Of a stretch of 62,991 bases of DNA, positions 43,298 to 52,305 are shown in pieces. Positions within the stretch are counted from its first letter, which is position 1. Each line of letters starts with the position of its first letter. The notes under the pieces are model-generated. The model saw nothing but the letters and a program-made list of their open reading frames with translations. It did no database searches and was not told the origin of the DNA. A program made the position numbers and the translations under genes. Origin of the DNA: Stenotrophomonas cyclobalanopsidis (GTDB lineage Bacteria > Pseudomonadota > Gammaproteobacteria > Xanthomonadales > Xanthomonadaceae). The stretch spans positions 1 to 62,991 of the forward strand of contig NZ_VYKI01000007.1 in assembly GCF_008710035.1 (NCBI RefSeq), given 5' to 3'.

Positions 43298-45601
43298 ATG
43301 AGTGAAGGGATTTCCCTGTTCGGCATCCGCCACCACGGCCCGGGCTGCGCGCGCAGCCTGCTGGCCGCGCTGGATGCGTTGCAGCCGGACTGCGTGCTGA
43401 TCGAGGGCCCGGCCGGTACCGAGGACCTGTTGCCGCACGTGCTGGATGCGGCCATGCAGCCCCCCGTAGCCCTGCTGTCCTACAGCGTGGACGACCCGCA
43501 ACTGGCGGTGTTCCATCCGTACGCGCTGTACTCGCCGGAATGGCAGGCCCTGCAATGGGCCGCGCGCAATGCGGTCGAGGTGCGCTTCATGGACGTGCCG
43601 CCGGCGTTGTCGCTGGAGTGGCTGGAGCAGGCGCGGCAGGCGCCGCCGCAGGACGAGGAGGCCGAGGGTGCCGAGGATGCCGAGGCAGACGATGCTGCTG
43701 AGGCCGCCGCCGAGGAGGCCGCCGAGGAGCGACCGGCCGATCCGCTGGACTGGCTGGCACGGGTCGCCGGCCACGCCGATGGCGAAGCGTGGTGGAACCA
43801 CATGGTGGAGGAACGCGGCGACGGCCAGGGGTTGTTCGAGGCGATTGCCGAAGCGATGACCGCGCTGCGCGAACACACCCCGGATTATCCCGGCCGCCGC
43901 GGCGAGCAGGAAGCGATGCGCGAGGCGCACATGCGCGCGGCACTGCGCGCGGCAAGTAAGAACTTCAGCCGCGTGGCCGTGGTCTGCGGCGCGTGGCACG
44001 TGCCGGCGCTGCAGCCGGCGGCGCTGCGTGCCAACAGTGCGGCCGCCGACAACCGCCTGCTGAAGGGCCAGAGCCGGCGCAAAACGCAGAGCACGTGGGT
44101 GCCGTGGACCTACCGCCACCTGAGCGCAGGCAGCGGCTACGGCGCTGGTGTCGATGCACCGGGCTGGTACGACCACCTGTGGCGCAATGCCGGGGTGCAT
44201 GGCCAGCGTGCGGTGGGCTGGTATGCCCGGGTAGGCCGCCTGCTGCGCGAACACGGGCTGGACTGCTCGTCCGCGCACCTGATCGAAGCGACACGCCTGG
44301 CCGATACCCTGGCCGCCCTGCGCGGGCGCCCGGCGCCTGGCCTTGAGGAGATCGGCGAGGCCAGCCGCAGCATCATCTGCGATGGCGACGATGCGCCGAT
44401 GCAGTTGATCCGCGAGCAGCTGCTGATCGGCAATGCGCTGGGCCAGGTGCCTGACGGCGTGCCGGTGGTGCCGCTGCAGCGTGACCTGGAAGCGCAGCAG
44501 AAGCGCCTGCGGCTGAAACCCGAGGCACTGGAAAAGACCCTCGACCTGGACCTGCGCAAGGACAACGATCTGGCCCGCAGCCACCTGCTGCACCGCCTGC
44601 GCCTGCTGGGCATCGAATGGGGCCGGTTGGCGCGCTCCGGCCACGCTGCACGCGGCACCTTCCACGAACTCTGGCAGCTGGCCTGGCAGCCGCATTTCCT
44701 GGTGGCGCTGGTGGAAGCCAGCCGCCATGGACAGACGCTGGTGGATGCGGCGTCGAACCTGGCGGTCAGCCAGGCGCGCGCGGCGGCTGACCTGCCGGCG
44801 TTGTCCGAACTGGTCGACCAGGTACTGCTGGCCGATCTGCCGCAGGCCGTGCAGGCCATTGCGGCCGAACTGGAAGCGCGCGCGGCCACCGATGCCGATC
44901 CGCTGGCCCTGCTTGGCGCGCTGCCGCCGCTGGCCAACATCCATCGCTATGGCAACGTGCGGCAGACCGAGGGCGTGCAGGTCGCGCACTTGTTTGACAG
45001 CATGCTGGAACGCGCGGTGATCGGCCTGTCGCTGGCGCTGACCGGCCTGGACGAAGCACGCGCGGAAGCGGCGCGCGAGGTCGTGCTGGCTGCCGAGCGG
45101 GCGATCAGCCTGCGCGACGATGCCGACGGCCGCGATGCGTGGCGGCAGGCGCTGCGCCGGGTCGCGCTGTCGCAGGCCAGCACGGCACTGCTGCGTGGTG
45201 TCAGCCTGCGCCTGCTGTTCGATACCGGCGCGCTTGACGCCGGCACCGTGCATACCCAGTTGCAGCAGCAGCTCTCGCCGGGTGCCGAACCGCTGCAGGC
45301 CGCGCAGTGGCTGGATGGCTTCCTCAACCGCAACGCCACCGTGCTGCTGCATGACGATGCGGTGTGGCGGATGATCGATGACTGGGTGGTGAGCCTGGAT
45401 GAAACACAGCTGGTGCGCGTGCTGCCGCTGGTGCGGCGCACCTTTGCCGCGTTCGAGGCGGCTGACCGCCGCGACCTGGGCACCCGGGTCGCGCGGGCCA
45501 CTGTGACGAAGGCGGTGGCCAGCGAGGCCCCGGACTGGAACCTGGCACGCGCCGAGCGCGCGCTGCCGATGCTGCGCGAACTGTTGGGGATTGCCGGATG
45601 A
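43298..45601 (+). CDS. DUF5682 family protein, possible TraB/TIKI-like hydrolase fold
   Basis: A 767-residue protein. The N-terminus has FGIRHHGPG (8-16) and VLIEGP (33-38), and further on VVCGAWHVPAL with His234. Paired GxxH-type motifs with an early glutamate are characteristic of the TraB/PrgY/TIKI/EreA/ChaN group, so a metal-dependent hydrolase domain over about 1-250 is plausible; I infer this from motifs only. Residues 110-145 form a very acidic Ala/Glu linker. The C-terminal 500 residues are helical. It starts 14 bp after the AAA+ gene and overlaps the VWA gene by ATGA. Confidence 0.8.
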   Translation: MSEGISLFGIRHHGPGCARSLLAALDALQPDCVLIEGPAGTEDLLPHVLDAAMQPPVALLSYSVDDPQLAVFHPYALYSPEWQALQWAARNAVEVRFMDVPPALSLEWLEQARQAPPQDEEAEGAEDAEADDAAEAAAEEAAEERPADPLDWLARVAGHADGEAWWNHMVEERGDGQGLFEAIAEAMTALREHTPDYPGRRGEQEAMREAHMRAALRAASKNFSRVAVVCGAWHVPALQPAALRANSAAADNRLLKGQSRRKTQSTWVPWTYRHLSAGSGYGAGVDAPGWYDHLWRNAGVHGQRAVGWYARVGRLLREHGLDCSSAHLIEATRLADTLAALRGRPAPGLEEIGEASRSIICDGDDAPMQLIREQLLIGNALGQVPDGVPVVPLQRDLEAQQKRLRLKPEALEKTLDLDLRKDNDLARSHLLHRLRLLGIEWGRLARSGHAARGTFHELWQLAWQPHFLVALVEASRHGQTLVDAASNLAVSQARAAADLPALSELVDQVLLADLPQAVQAIAAELEARAATDADPLALLGALPPLANIHRYGNVRQTEGVQVAHLFDSMLERAVIGLSLALTGLDEARAEAAREVVLAAERAISLRDDADGRDAWRQALRRVALSQASTALLRGVSLRLLFDTGALDAGTVHTQLQQQLSPGAEPLQAAQWLDGFLNRNATVLLHDDAVWRMIDDWVVSLDETQLVRVLPLVRRTFAAFEAADRRDLGTRVARATVTKAVASEAPDWNLARAERALPMLRELLGIAG

Positions 45602-46800
45602 GCACGCCAGACGACCTGTCCAATGACACAGCGGGCCAGCTGCCCACTACGCGCGAACAGCGCTGGCGGCTGATCCTGGGCCAGCAGGCCGATGGCAGCT
45701 GCGGCGCACTGCCCAAGCCCTTGCAGGGGATCGACCAGGCGCTGTCCGCGCTGTACGAACCGGAGGGACAGGGCGGCCTCAACCGGCGTGGCGGGCGCGG
45801 TGGATCGGCGCCGAACGTGGCGCGCTGGCTGGGCGACATCCGCCGCTACTTCCCCTCCTCGGTGGTGCAGGTGATGCAGCGCGATGCCCTGCAGCGGCTC
45901 AACCTGACCCAGATGCTGCTGGAGAAGGAAATGCTCGAGCAGGTGCAGCCGGACGTGCACCTGGTGGCCAACCTGATCGGCCTGAGCCAGGTCATCCCGG
46001 CGGAGACCAAGGACACCGCGCGCATGGTCGTGCGCGCCGTGGTGGACGACCTGCTGCGGCGGCTGGAAGAGCCGATGCGTTCGGCGGTGACCGGTGCACT
46101 GGACCGTGCCCGCCGCAACCGCCGGCCGCGCCTGGCCGAGATCGATTGGCACCGCACCATCCGCAGCAACCTGCGGCACTGGCAGCCGGAACTGCGCACG
46201 GTGGTGCCACAGGAACTGGTGGGTTATGGGCGCAAGGCGCGCAAGCCGCAGCGCGAGGTGCTGCTGTGCATCGACCAGAGCGGCTCGATGGCGGCGTCGG
46301 TGGTGTATTCAAGCATCTTCGGTGCGGTGATGGCCTCACTGCCGGCAGTGTCCACCCGGCTGGTGGTGTTCGACACCGAAGTGGTGGACATGAGCGAGCA
46401 GCTGGACGACCCGGTCGATCTGCTGTTTGGCGTGCAGCTCGGCGGCGGCACCGACATCCATCGCGCGGTGAGCTATTGCCAGGGGCTTATCCGCGAACCA
46501 CATGGCGCGATCCTCGTGCTGATTTCCGATCTTTACGAAGGTGGGGTGGAGGACAAGCTACTGGCGCGCGCGCACGAGCTGGTGGAGTCGGGCGTGCAGT
46601 TCATCGTGCTGCTGGCGCTGAGCGATGAAGGTACGCCGTCCTACGACCAGCAGCTGGCAGGCAAGCTGGCCGCGTTGGGCGTACCCTCGTTCGCCTGCAC
46701 GCCCGATGCGTTCCCCGGCCTGATGGCCGCGGCCATCCGGCGCGATGACATCAACCAGTGGGCCGGTGCCAACGGCCTGCTGGCGACCCGTGGCCGCTGA
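45598..46800 (+). CDS. VWA domain protein, partner of the MoxR ATPase
   Basis: A 400-residue protein. The first 200 residues are helical. The C-terminal VWA domain has a complete MIDAS: DQSGS (Asp226, Ser228, Ser230), the threonine in GGGTDIHRA and the aspartate in LISDLYEGG. This layout matches ViaA/CoxE-type partners of MoxR ATPases. It ends the five-gene cluster; its start overlaps the DUF5682 stop. Confidence 0.9.
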   Translation: MSTPDDLSNDTAGQLPTTREQRWRLILGQQADGSCGALPKPLQGIDQALSALYEPEGQGGLNRRGGRGGSAPNVARWLGDIRRYFPSSVVQVMQRDALQRLNLTQMLLEKEMLEQVQPDVHLVANLIGLSQVIPAETKDTARMVVRAVVDDLLRRLEEPMRSAVTGALDRARRNRRPRLAEIDWHRTIRSNLRHWQPELRTVVPQELVGYGRKARKPQREVLLCIDQSGSMAASVVYSSIFGAVMASLPAVSTRLVVFDTEVVDMSEQLDDPVDLLFGVQLGGGTDIHRAVSYCQGLIREPHGAILVLISDLYEGGVEDKLLARAHELVESGVQFIVLLALSDEGTPSYDQQLAGKLAALGVPSFACTPDAFPGLMAAAIRRDDINQWAGANGLLATRGR

Positions 46801-46837
46801 CGCGGCGCAATGACCGAACCCGATTGGATTCCACCGC

Positions 46838-47485
46838 ATGACCCCCGCTGTCCATCACCGCCTGCGCATCGCCGGCGGCCAGTACACCGGCCAGAAAGTG
46901 GTCGACCAGCAGTTCCACGAATGTGATTTTTCCGGTGCGGACCTCACGGCCACCGAATTCGTAAACTGCAGCTTCTACGATGCCGAAAGCCGCACCGGTT
47001 GCCGTTTCAATGGCGCCACGCTGAAGGAAGCCAGCTTCCGCAGCTGCGACATCAGCATGTGCCACTTCAACTTCATCAAGGCCCTGGGCCTGGAAATCAG
47101 CGAGTGCCGTGCGCAGGGCGCGGATTTCAGCAACGCCAGCTTCATGAACCAGATCACCACGCGCACCTGGTTCTGCAGCGCCTTCATCAAGAAGTCGAAC
47201 CTGCGCTACGCCAACTTCTCGCGGGTGACGCTGGAGAAGTGCGAGCTGTGGGAGAACCGCTGGGATGGCGCCAACCTCAGCGGCGCCAGTTTCGCCGGCT
47301 CGGATCTGTCGGCCGGGCAGTTCGAGGGCATCGACTGGAGCAGTGCCAACTTCACCGACTGCGACCTGACCGGTTCGGAACTGGGCGACCTGGACCTGCG
47401 CGTGGTCAACCTGCGCGGGGCGCGGCTGGATGTGCAGCAGGTGGCACTGCTGATGCAGCGCATCGGCATCACCGTGGTGCCGTAA
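46838..47485 (+). CDS. qnr: Qnr-family pentapeptide repeat protein (SmQnr-like)
   Basis: A 215-residue right-handed beta-helix built of A(D/N)LXX pentapeptides (for example CDFSGADLTATEF, GADFSNASF, GANLSGASF). The interrupted repeat pattern and the start TPAVHHRLRIAGGQYTG closely resemble the chromosomal Qnr of S. maltophilia. Qnr proteins mimic DNA and protect gyrase and topoisomerase IV from quinolones, giving low-level resistance. It follows the VWA gene by 37 bp in the same direction, so it may be read from the cluster's transcript. No adjacent regulator was seen. Confidence 0.86.
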   Translation: MTPAVHHRLRIAGGQYTGQKVVDQQFHECDFSGADLTATEFVNCSFYDAESRTGCRFNGATLKEASFRSCDISMCHFNFIKALGLEISECRAQGADFSNASFMNQITTRTWFCSAFIKKSNLRYANFSRVTLEKCELWENRWDGANLSGASFAGSDLSAGQFEGIDWSSANFTDCDLTGSELGDLDLRVVNLRGARLDVQQVALLMQRIGITVVP

Positions 47486-48234
47486 TGCCGTGGCGCGAGT
47501 ACTGGCGCGCCCCACGGTAGTGCGATACGTTGAAGCGTGCACAGTCGGCCACGTGCTTGATGCCAAGGCGCTGCACCGGCTGGCGGGAGCAGCTGCAGGT
47601 CAGCGCGATCTGCATCACGTGGCGCGGCCAAGCGCCAGCCGAGTGCGCCACCCGGCGTAGCGATGCTGGTGGGCGAACCGCTCGGGTCCTGGTCTGCGCA
47701 GCCGGTGCTGCAGCACTTCCTGGCGATGGCCGCCCAGCAGCATCTGTCGTGATCGCCACTGCGGCGTGTCTTTGCCGCACCGGTGGTGCCTGAAATGCCG
47801 GTCGCAACGCGTGGCGGCGCCGATGCGCGGGCACTGCAGGACAAGGGCTCCAGCGCGTCGGGTTGGCGATCCGCACATTCCTGAGGGGTGGCTGCGGGTA
47901 AGTCCTACAGCCAGCGTCGGCACACGCCGTCAGCATCCCTTCGCCGGCCGTAATGGCTGGCTGGGATTGGCGTCCCACAAAGAGCTCTGGCGCGTGTCCG
48001 GAAGCTGTCCAGGGAGGACGGCTTCCGGACGGCGCGGCCCGCTGGTCCGTGGCGGGTGATGCGTGGGGATCATCCCGATCCGCCGGTCCGCTCCAGAGTC
48101 TTCCGGTACGCCAACCCGCATCGCCCGCCGCCCATCCACGCCGCAGCGTGGGTGTGAGCGCTGCAGCTCTGTGCAGGCAGAGCGCGCCTCATCTGGGGAG
48201 TGGCGGCGGGCGGTGCATTCTTCGCAGGCCTGGA
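47486..48234. other. Gene-poor stretch after qnr
   Basis: About 750 bp in which every long frame has unnatural composition (Arg/Ala/Pro-rich shadows). I see no recognisable domain, RNA or repeat. It may hold decayed genes. Confidence 0.45.
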
Positions 48235-48423
48235 CTACGGCAGCAGCTCACGCGCCATGCGGAAGATATCGGTGACCGCATACAGGCCGCTGTGCCGGGC
48301 AAGGTGCGCGTTGTCCGGCCCCTGCGCGATGCCGCTGGCCAGCAGGCGGAACTGGTGAGCGGGGTCGGGCTGGTGCTGCAGCCCATACAGCGCATGCCGG
48401 TCCACGCGTGAGTCGCCCGGCAT
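48235..48423 (-). CDS. Small hypothetical protein
   Basis: A 62-residue frame with protein-like composition (LLASGIAQGPDNAHLARHSG, then IFRMARELL). No family recognised. It may be the C-terminal remnant of a longer decayed gene in the preceding stretch. Low confidence that it is expressed. Confidence 0.3.
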   Translation of the reverse strand: MPGDSRVDRHALYGLQHQPDPAHQFRLLASGIAQGPDNAHLARHSGLYAVTDIFRMARELLP

Positions 48424-48510
48424 GTCATCGTCGTGTCGTCAGGGACTCACGCGGTCCATGCCGCCGCAGGCCTAGAGTCGGTCATCCCCGTCCCCCCACG
48501 GAGATCCGCC

Positions 48511-48684
48511 ATGTGGCTGCTTGATCATCTCTGGCCCAGCCGCCGTCCGTTGCCGCCGCCGATGGCCCTCGAACCGCCGTTGCCACCGCGCAGGCCGTGG
48601 CTGAAGCGCCCCGCACGGGCCGGGCGCAGCGGCATGGCACCGTGGCAGAAGGTCGCCCCGGCCACGCGCCGCACGCGCCACTAG
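48511..48684 (+). CDS. Small Pro/Arg-rich hypothetical protein
   Basis: A 57-residue basic protein starting MWLLDHLWPSRRPLPPP, with a GGAGATCC ribosome binding site at good spacing. It is rich in Pro and Arg and has a hydrophobic N-terminal patch. It overlaps the convergent GFA gene by 4 bp. It could be a real microprotein; no homologue comes to mind. Confidence 0.4.
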   Translation: MWLLDHLWPSRRPLPPPMALEPPLPPRRPWLKRPARAGRSGMAPWQKVAPATRRTRH

Positions 48685-49085
48685 GCCGTGCGGTCGGCGG
48701 GATGGTTGACCCCGTCATTGACCGGGATGATGCCCAGCGCGAAGGGATCGATGCCTTCCAGGCAGGCCACGTTGTAGCCGTACTGGTCCGGGTTGGAGCG
48801 GCGCCGGTGATGGGTGTAGATGCCGCAGACACCGCAGAAGTAATGCTCGGCCACGTGGGTGTTGAACTGGTAGAGGCGCAGGTGGTCCTGGCCGCGCACC
48901 ACCTGCAGCCCCTGGCGGGTAACGCTGGCGGCGATGGCGCCACGGCGCCGGCACATCGAGCAGTCGCAGCGGCGCGGGTCGACGATGCCGTCGGGCAGGT
49001 CCAGCAGCAGCTCCACCGCGCCGCAATGGCAGGTGGCGCGGTGCCGGGGCTGCACGGCCACGCCGGCTACGGAGGTGATTCCCAT
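48681..49085 (-). CDS. GFA family protein (glutathione-dependent formaldehyde-activating fold)
   Basis: A 134-residue zinc protein of the GFA/CENP-V fold. Zinc cysteines are C19 and C21 (CHCG), C40, C42, C45 (CDCSMC) and C84, C87 (FCGVCG). Members may bind glutathione adducts but most lack proven activity. ATG at 49085 leaves the usual short N-terminus before the first CxC. Confidence 0.9.
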   Translation of the reverse strand: MGITSVAGVAVQPRHRATCHCGAVELLLDLPDGIVDPRRCDCSMCRRRGAIAASVTRQGLQVVRGQDHLRLYQFNTHVAEHYFCGVCGIYTHHRRRSNPDQYGYNVACLEGIDPFALGIIPVNDGVNHPADRTA

Positions 49086-49216
49086 CGCTGTTCCCCGCTG
49101 TGGTGACCCGGCCAGTATGCGCTGACAGGGCGGCCCGCGCCCATTGCTGAATGGGTCGGTGATGCCAGTGTCAGCCGGCTTGTGGCTAACTATGCCGCCC
49201 CCCCATACGCGACAGG

Positions 49217-50236
49217 ATGCCCGTGAGAGCCGCAGGACGTTGGATGACAGGATCTGCCATGGCGCTGCTGGCGCTATGGGTGGCCGGTTTGTTCGCCTAT
49301 CAGCTGCCTGGGCCGGGCTGGCTGTCGGCGGGCGTGGCCGTGCTGTGGCTGCTGGCGGCGCTGTGGACGGCGTTGACGGTGGCGCGCGGGAGACGCACGA
49401 AGCGCTGGACCGGCTTCTACGTGGCGTCGGTAGCGCTGGCGGGTCTGTGGTGGCTGCTGCTGACCCCGCGTCAGGACCGGGACTGGGCCGACGACGTGGC
49501 CCAGCGCCTGCACGTTGAATCCTTCGATGGCCGCCACGTGGTGCTGGGCAACGTGCGTGACTTCACCTGGCGCACGGAAACCGACTACGACGCGCGTTGG
49601 GTGCGCCGCGAATACGACCTGGACCAGCTGCGTTCGGCCGATCTGGTGCTGTCGTACTGGATGGGCCCGGCCATTGCCCACACTCTGGTGTCGTTTGGCT
49701 TCGACGATGGCCGCCACCTGGTGTTCTCGCTGGAAATCCGCAAGGAACGGGGCGAATCGTTTTCGGCGCTGGGGGGCTTCTTCCGCCGCTTCGAGATGAC
49801 CCTGGTTGCCTCGGAAGAGACCGACATCCTGCGCACGCGCACCAATGCCCGTGGCGAGGACGTCTACCTGTACCGCCTGCATGGGCTGGACCGCGGCCAG
49901 CTCAAAGCACTGTTTGCCGCTTATCTCGATGAGGCGAAGCAGCTGGACGCTGCGCCGGCGTTCTACAACACGGCCACCAGCAACTGCACCACGATCGTCT
50001 TCGACCTGGCCCGGCATATCGCCCCCGGCCTGCCGCTGGACTATCGCCTGCTGCTGTCCGGCTACCTGGCCGAGTACGCACAGGAGGTGGGGGCGCTGGT
50101 GCCCGGGGTGCCGTATGCCGAGCTGCACGCCAAGGGCCGCATCACCGAGCGCGCGCTGCACATGGCAGCGGGCGAGAACTATTCCACCGTGATCCGCCGC
50201 GGCATTCCCGGCACCGAGCAGGACCCGCAGCAATGA
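49217..50236 (+). CDS. DUF4105 (Lnb N-terminal periplasmic domain) protein
   Basis: A 339-residue membrane protein with three N-terminal hydrophobic helices (about 12-30, 35-55, 70-88), then a periplasmic DUF4105 domain containing WMGPAIAHTLVSFGFDDG-type sequence and the conserved Asn-Cys in YNTATSNCTTIVFD. The Asn-Cys-Thr and the His pattern suggest a papain-like (NlpC/P60-related) hydrolase or acyltransferase fold. It overlaps the next gene by ATGA, so the two probably work together at the envelope. Confidence 0.83.
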   Translation: MPVRAAGRWMTGSAMALLALWVAGLFAYQLPGPGWLSAGVAVLWLLAALWTALTVARGRRTKRWTGFYVASVALAGLWWLLLTPRQDRDWADDVAQRLHVESFDGRHVVLGNVRDFTWRTETDYDARWVRREYDLDQLRSADLVLSYWMGPAIAHTLVSFGFDDGRHLVFSLEIRKERGESFSALGGFFRRFEMTLVASEETDILRTRTNARGEDVYLYRLHGLDRGQLKALFAAYLDEAKQLDAAPAFYNTATSNCTTIVFDLARHIAPGLPLDYRLLLSGYLAEYAQEVGALVPGVPYAELHAKGRITERALHMAAGENYSTVIRRGIPGTEQDPQQ

Positions 50237-52251
50237 CCCTCGATTTCCCGATCCGCTGGCAGCGCGTGCTGCCGGCGCTGCTGGCTGCGTTCGTCCTGCT
50301 GGGTGGCAGCGGCTGCGCCATGGTTACCGTCAAGCAGGTGGCGTCCAGCGATTCGCTGGTGAACAAGCGCGCCGACGTGCTCAACACCGGCAAGCTCAGC
50401 CCGGCTTCGCGCGAGACGCTCAGTGCCGCGGGCCTGGACGAATCGCAGTGCGAGAACGACTTCCTGCTCTGCCGCAGCACGCTGCTGATGACCGATGACC
50501 TGAATGTTGAGCAGCGGCTGTCGACCCTGTCCGAACTGTGGGTGAAGGCTGCGCTTGCACTGACCCCGAAGAAGCACGCCGCCGGCGAGCCGCCGATGAG
50601 CGATGCCGCACTCGATGCCTGGCTGGAAGCCGCGCGCTACGGCTATGCCTACCTGTTCTTCAGCGGTCGCTCGCCCTCGGACCGTGCGTTCGAGGACCGG
50701 CGGACGCAGGTGCGCGATTACTACAACTACGCGGCGGAAAAGGCCGCCGTGGTGCTGTTCGCGCGTGCGCGGGCGGCGGCGCTGGCCGGCGAGGATTACA
50801 CCCGGCCGATGTCCGCCGGCAGCTGGACGCTGGCCGCCAACTACGAGCAGCTGGCGCTGAAGAGCATTCCTTCGCAGCTTGTGCCGGCCGGTTCGGTCAG
50901 CTTCGTCGGCCTGCGCAGCACCTACCGTCGCGATGGTTTCGGTGCCGAGCTGGTGATGGTGATGGACCCGCCGAAACTGGTGGTGCCGGTGGTGGCCGCC
51001 GACGGCCCCAAGGCCGAGACCACGCAGGGCGATGACGGCGCGCGCGGCCGCCGCCATCGGCATGACGACAGCGTGCCCGAGTTCAGCGAGATGTCCTCGG
51101 TCAATGTCACCGCGCTGCTGCGCTTCGAGGGCGACAGCCTGGAGGATGTGATGCGCACGCGGCGGGTCGAGCTGGATGCGTATTCGCCGGAAGCCACCGA
51201 GCGCATCACCCTGCATGGCGAACAGGTGCCGCTGGCCGGCAACTTCACCGCGGCCTACGGACTGTGGCTGGCACAGAGCGGCTTCGCTACGCAGTCGCTG
51301 CGCACGCTGTTTGGGCTGAGCGAGGGCATCGGCGAGCCGCACATCTACCTGATGCAGCCGTGGGATCCTAACCGCCGCATCATCTTCATGTTGCACGGCC
51401 TGGCCAGCAGCCCGGAGGCCTGGGTGAACCTGGCCAACGAGATCATGGGCGACCCTGAGCTGCGCCGGCAGTTCCAGGTCTGGCAGGTCTATTACCCGAC
51501 CAACGCGCCCATCGCCTTGAACCGCTACGAGATCGCCAACGCCTTCAACGACACGTTGCAGCACTTCGACCCCAGCGGGAACGCGCGCGCGTCGAAGGAC
51601 ATGGTCTACATCGGCCACAGCATGGGCGGCGTGCTGGCGCGGCTGCTGGTCAGCGATTCCGGTGATGTGCTGTGGAACGACCTGCTGGCCAACTACGACC
51701 TGAAGGGCGAACGCCTGAAGCGCGTGCAGGGCAAGCTGGGGCCGCTGCTGCACTTCAAGGCGCAGCCGAACGTGGAGCGCGCGATCTTCATCGCCGCCCC
51801 GCACCAAGGCACCGACATCGCCGGCAACAAGGTCGGCCGCCTGATCGGCCGGCTGGTGCGCCTGCCGCTGACCATCCTGGGCAAGTTCGAGGATGTGTTC
51901 CTGGCTCTGGCGCAGGCCGAGCAGCAGGTCGATGGCACCGCCAAGCCGAAGATCCCCAACAGCATCGACAACCTCAAGGCCAGCGATCCGTTCGTGAAGG
52001 CCGCCGCGCAGCTGCCGATCGAGCCGGGCCTGAAGTACCACTCGATCATCGCGCAGCGCAGACCGGAGCTGCCGCTGGAGAAATCCGACGATGGGCTGGT
52101 GCCGTACTGGAGCGCGCACCTGCCGGGCGCGCAGTCGGAGAAAGTGATCATCTCCGGGCACAGCGTGCAGGAAAGCCCCCAGGCGGTGCTGGAAGTGAGG
52201 CGCATCCTGCACCGAGACATCGACGAGATGGGGACCGGTCCCCGGCCGTGA
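50233..52251 (+). CDS. Lipoprotein with alpha/beta-hydrolase (lipase-like) domain
   Basis: A 672-residue protein with signal peptide and lipobox GSGC at residues 25-28. The N-terminal 350 residues have no recognised domain and include a charged, His/Arg-rich insert at about 265-280. The C-terminal alpha/beta hydrolase has FMLHGLASSPEAW (oxyanion side), the nucleophile elbow GHSMGG (about residues 461-466) and a C-terminal ISGHSVQESP with the likely catalytic His. It may act on lipids or a lipoprotein substrate. Coupled to the DUF4105 gene. Confidence 0.83.
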   Translation: MTLDFPIRWQRVLPALLAAFVLLGGSGCAMVTVKQVASSDSLVNKRADVLNTGKLSPASRETLSAAGLDESQCENDFLLCRSTLLMTDDLNVEQRLSTLSELWVKAALALTPKKHAAGEPPMSDAALDAWLEAARYGYAYLFFSGRSPSDRAFEDRRTQVRDYYNYAAEKAAVVLFARARAAALAGEDYTRPMSAGSWTLAANYEQLALKSIPSQLVPAGSVSFVGLRSTYRRDGFGAELVMVMDPPKLVVPVVAADGPKAETTQGDDGARGRRHRHDDSVPEFSEMSSVNVTALLRFEGDSLEDVMRTRRVELDAYSPEATERITLHGEQVPLAGNFTAAYGLWLAQSGFATQSLRTLFGLSEGIGEPHIYLMQPWDPNRRIIFMLHGLASSPEAWVNLANEIMGDPELRRQFQVWQVYYPTNAPIALNRYEIANAFNDTLQHFDPSGNARASKDMVYIGHSMGGVLARLLVSDSGDVLWNDLLANYDLKGERLKRVQGKLGPLLHFKAQPNVERAIFIAAPHQGTDIAGNKVGRLIGRLVRLPLTILGKFEDVFLALAQAEQQVDGTAKPKIPNSIDNLKASDPFVKAAAQLPIEPGLKYHSIIAQRRPELPLEKSDDGLVPYWSAHLPGAQSEKVIISGHSVQESPQAVLEVRRILHRDIDEMGTGPRP

Positions 52252-52257
52252 CACGCT

Positions 52258-52296
52258 GGGGTCGGAGCCGTTTTCTGCGAAAACGGATCTGGCCCC
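52258..52296. repeat. GGGGTCGGA...GGCCCC inverted repeat
   Basis: An imperfect 39-bp hairpin, with a strong inner stem CCGTTTTC-TGC-GAAAACGG, between the convergent lipase and MFS genes. A related, more perfect element lies at 55887-55926. It lacks a proper T run; it may be a dispersed repeat that also works as an mRNA end. Confidence 0.65.
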
Positions 52297-52305
52297 AGAC
52301 GACCA

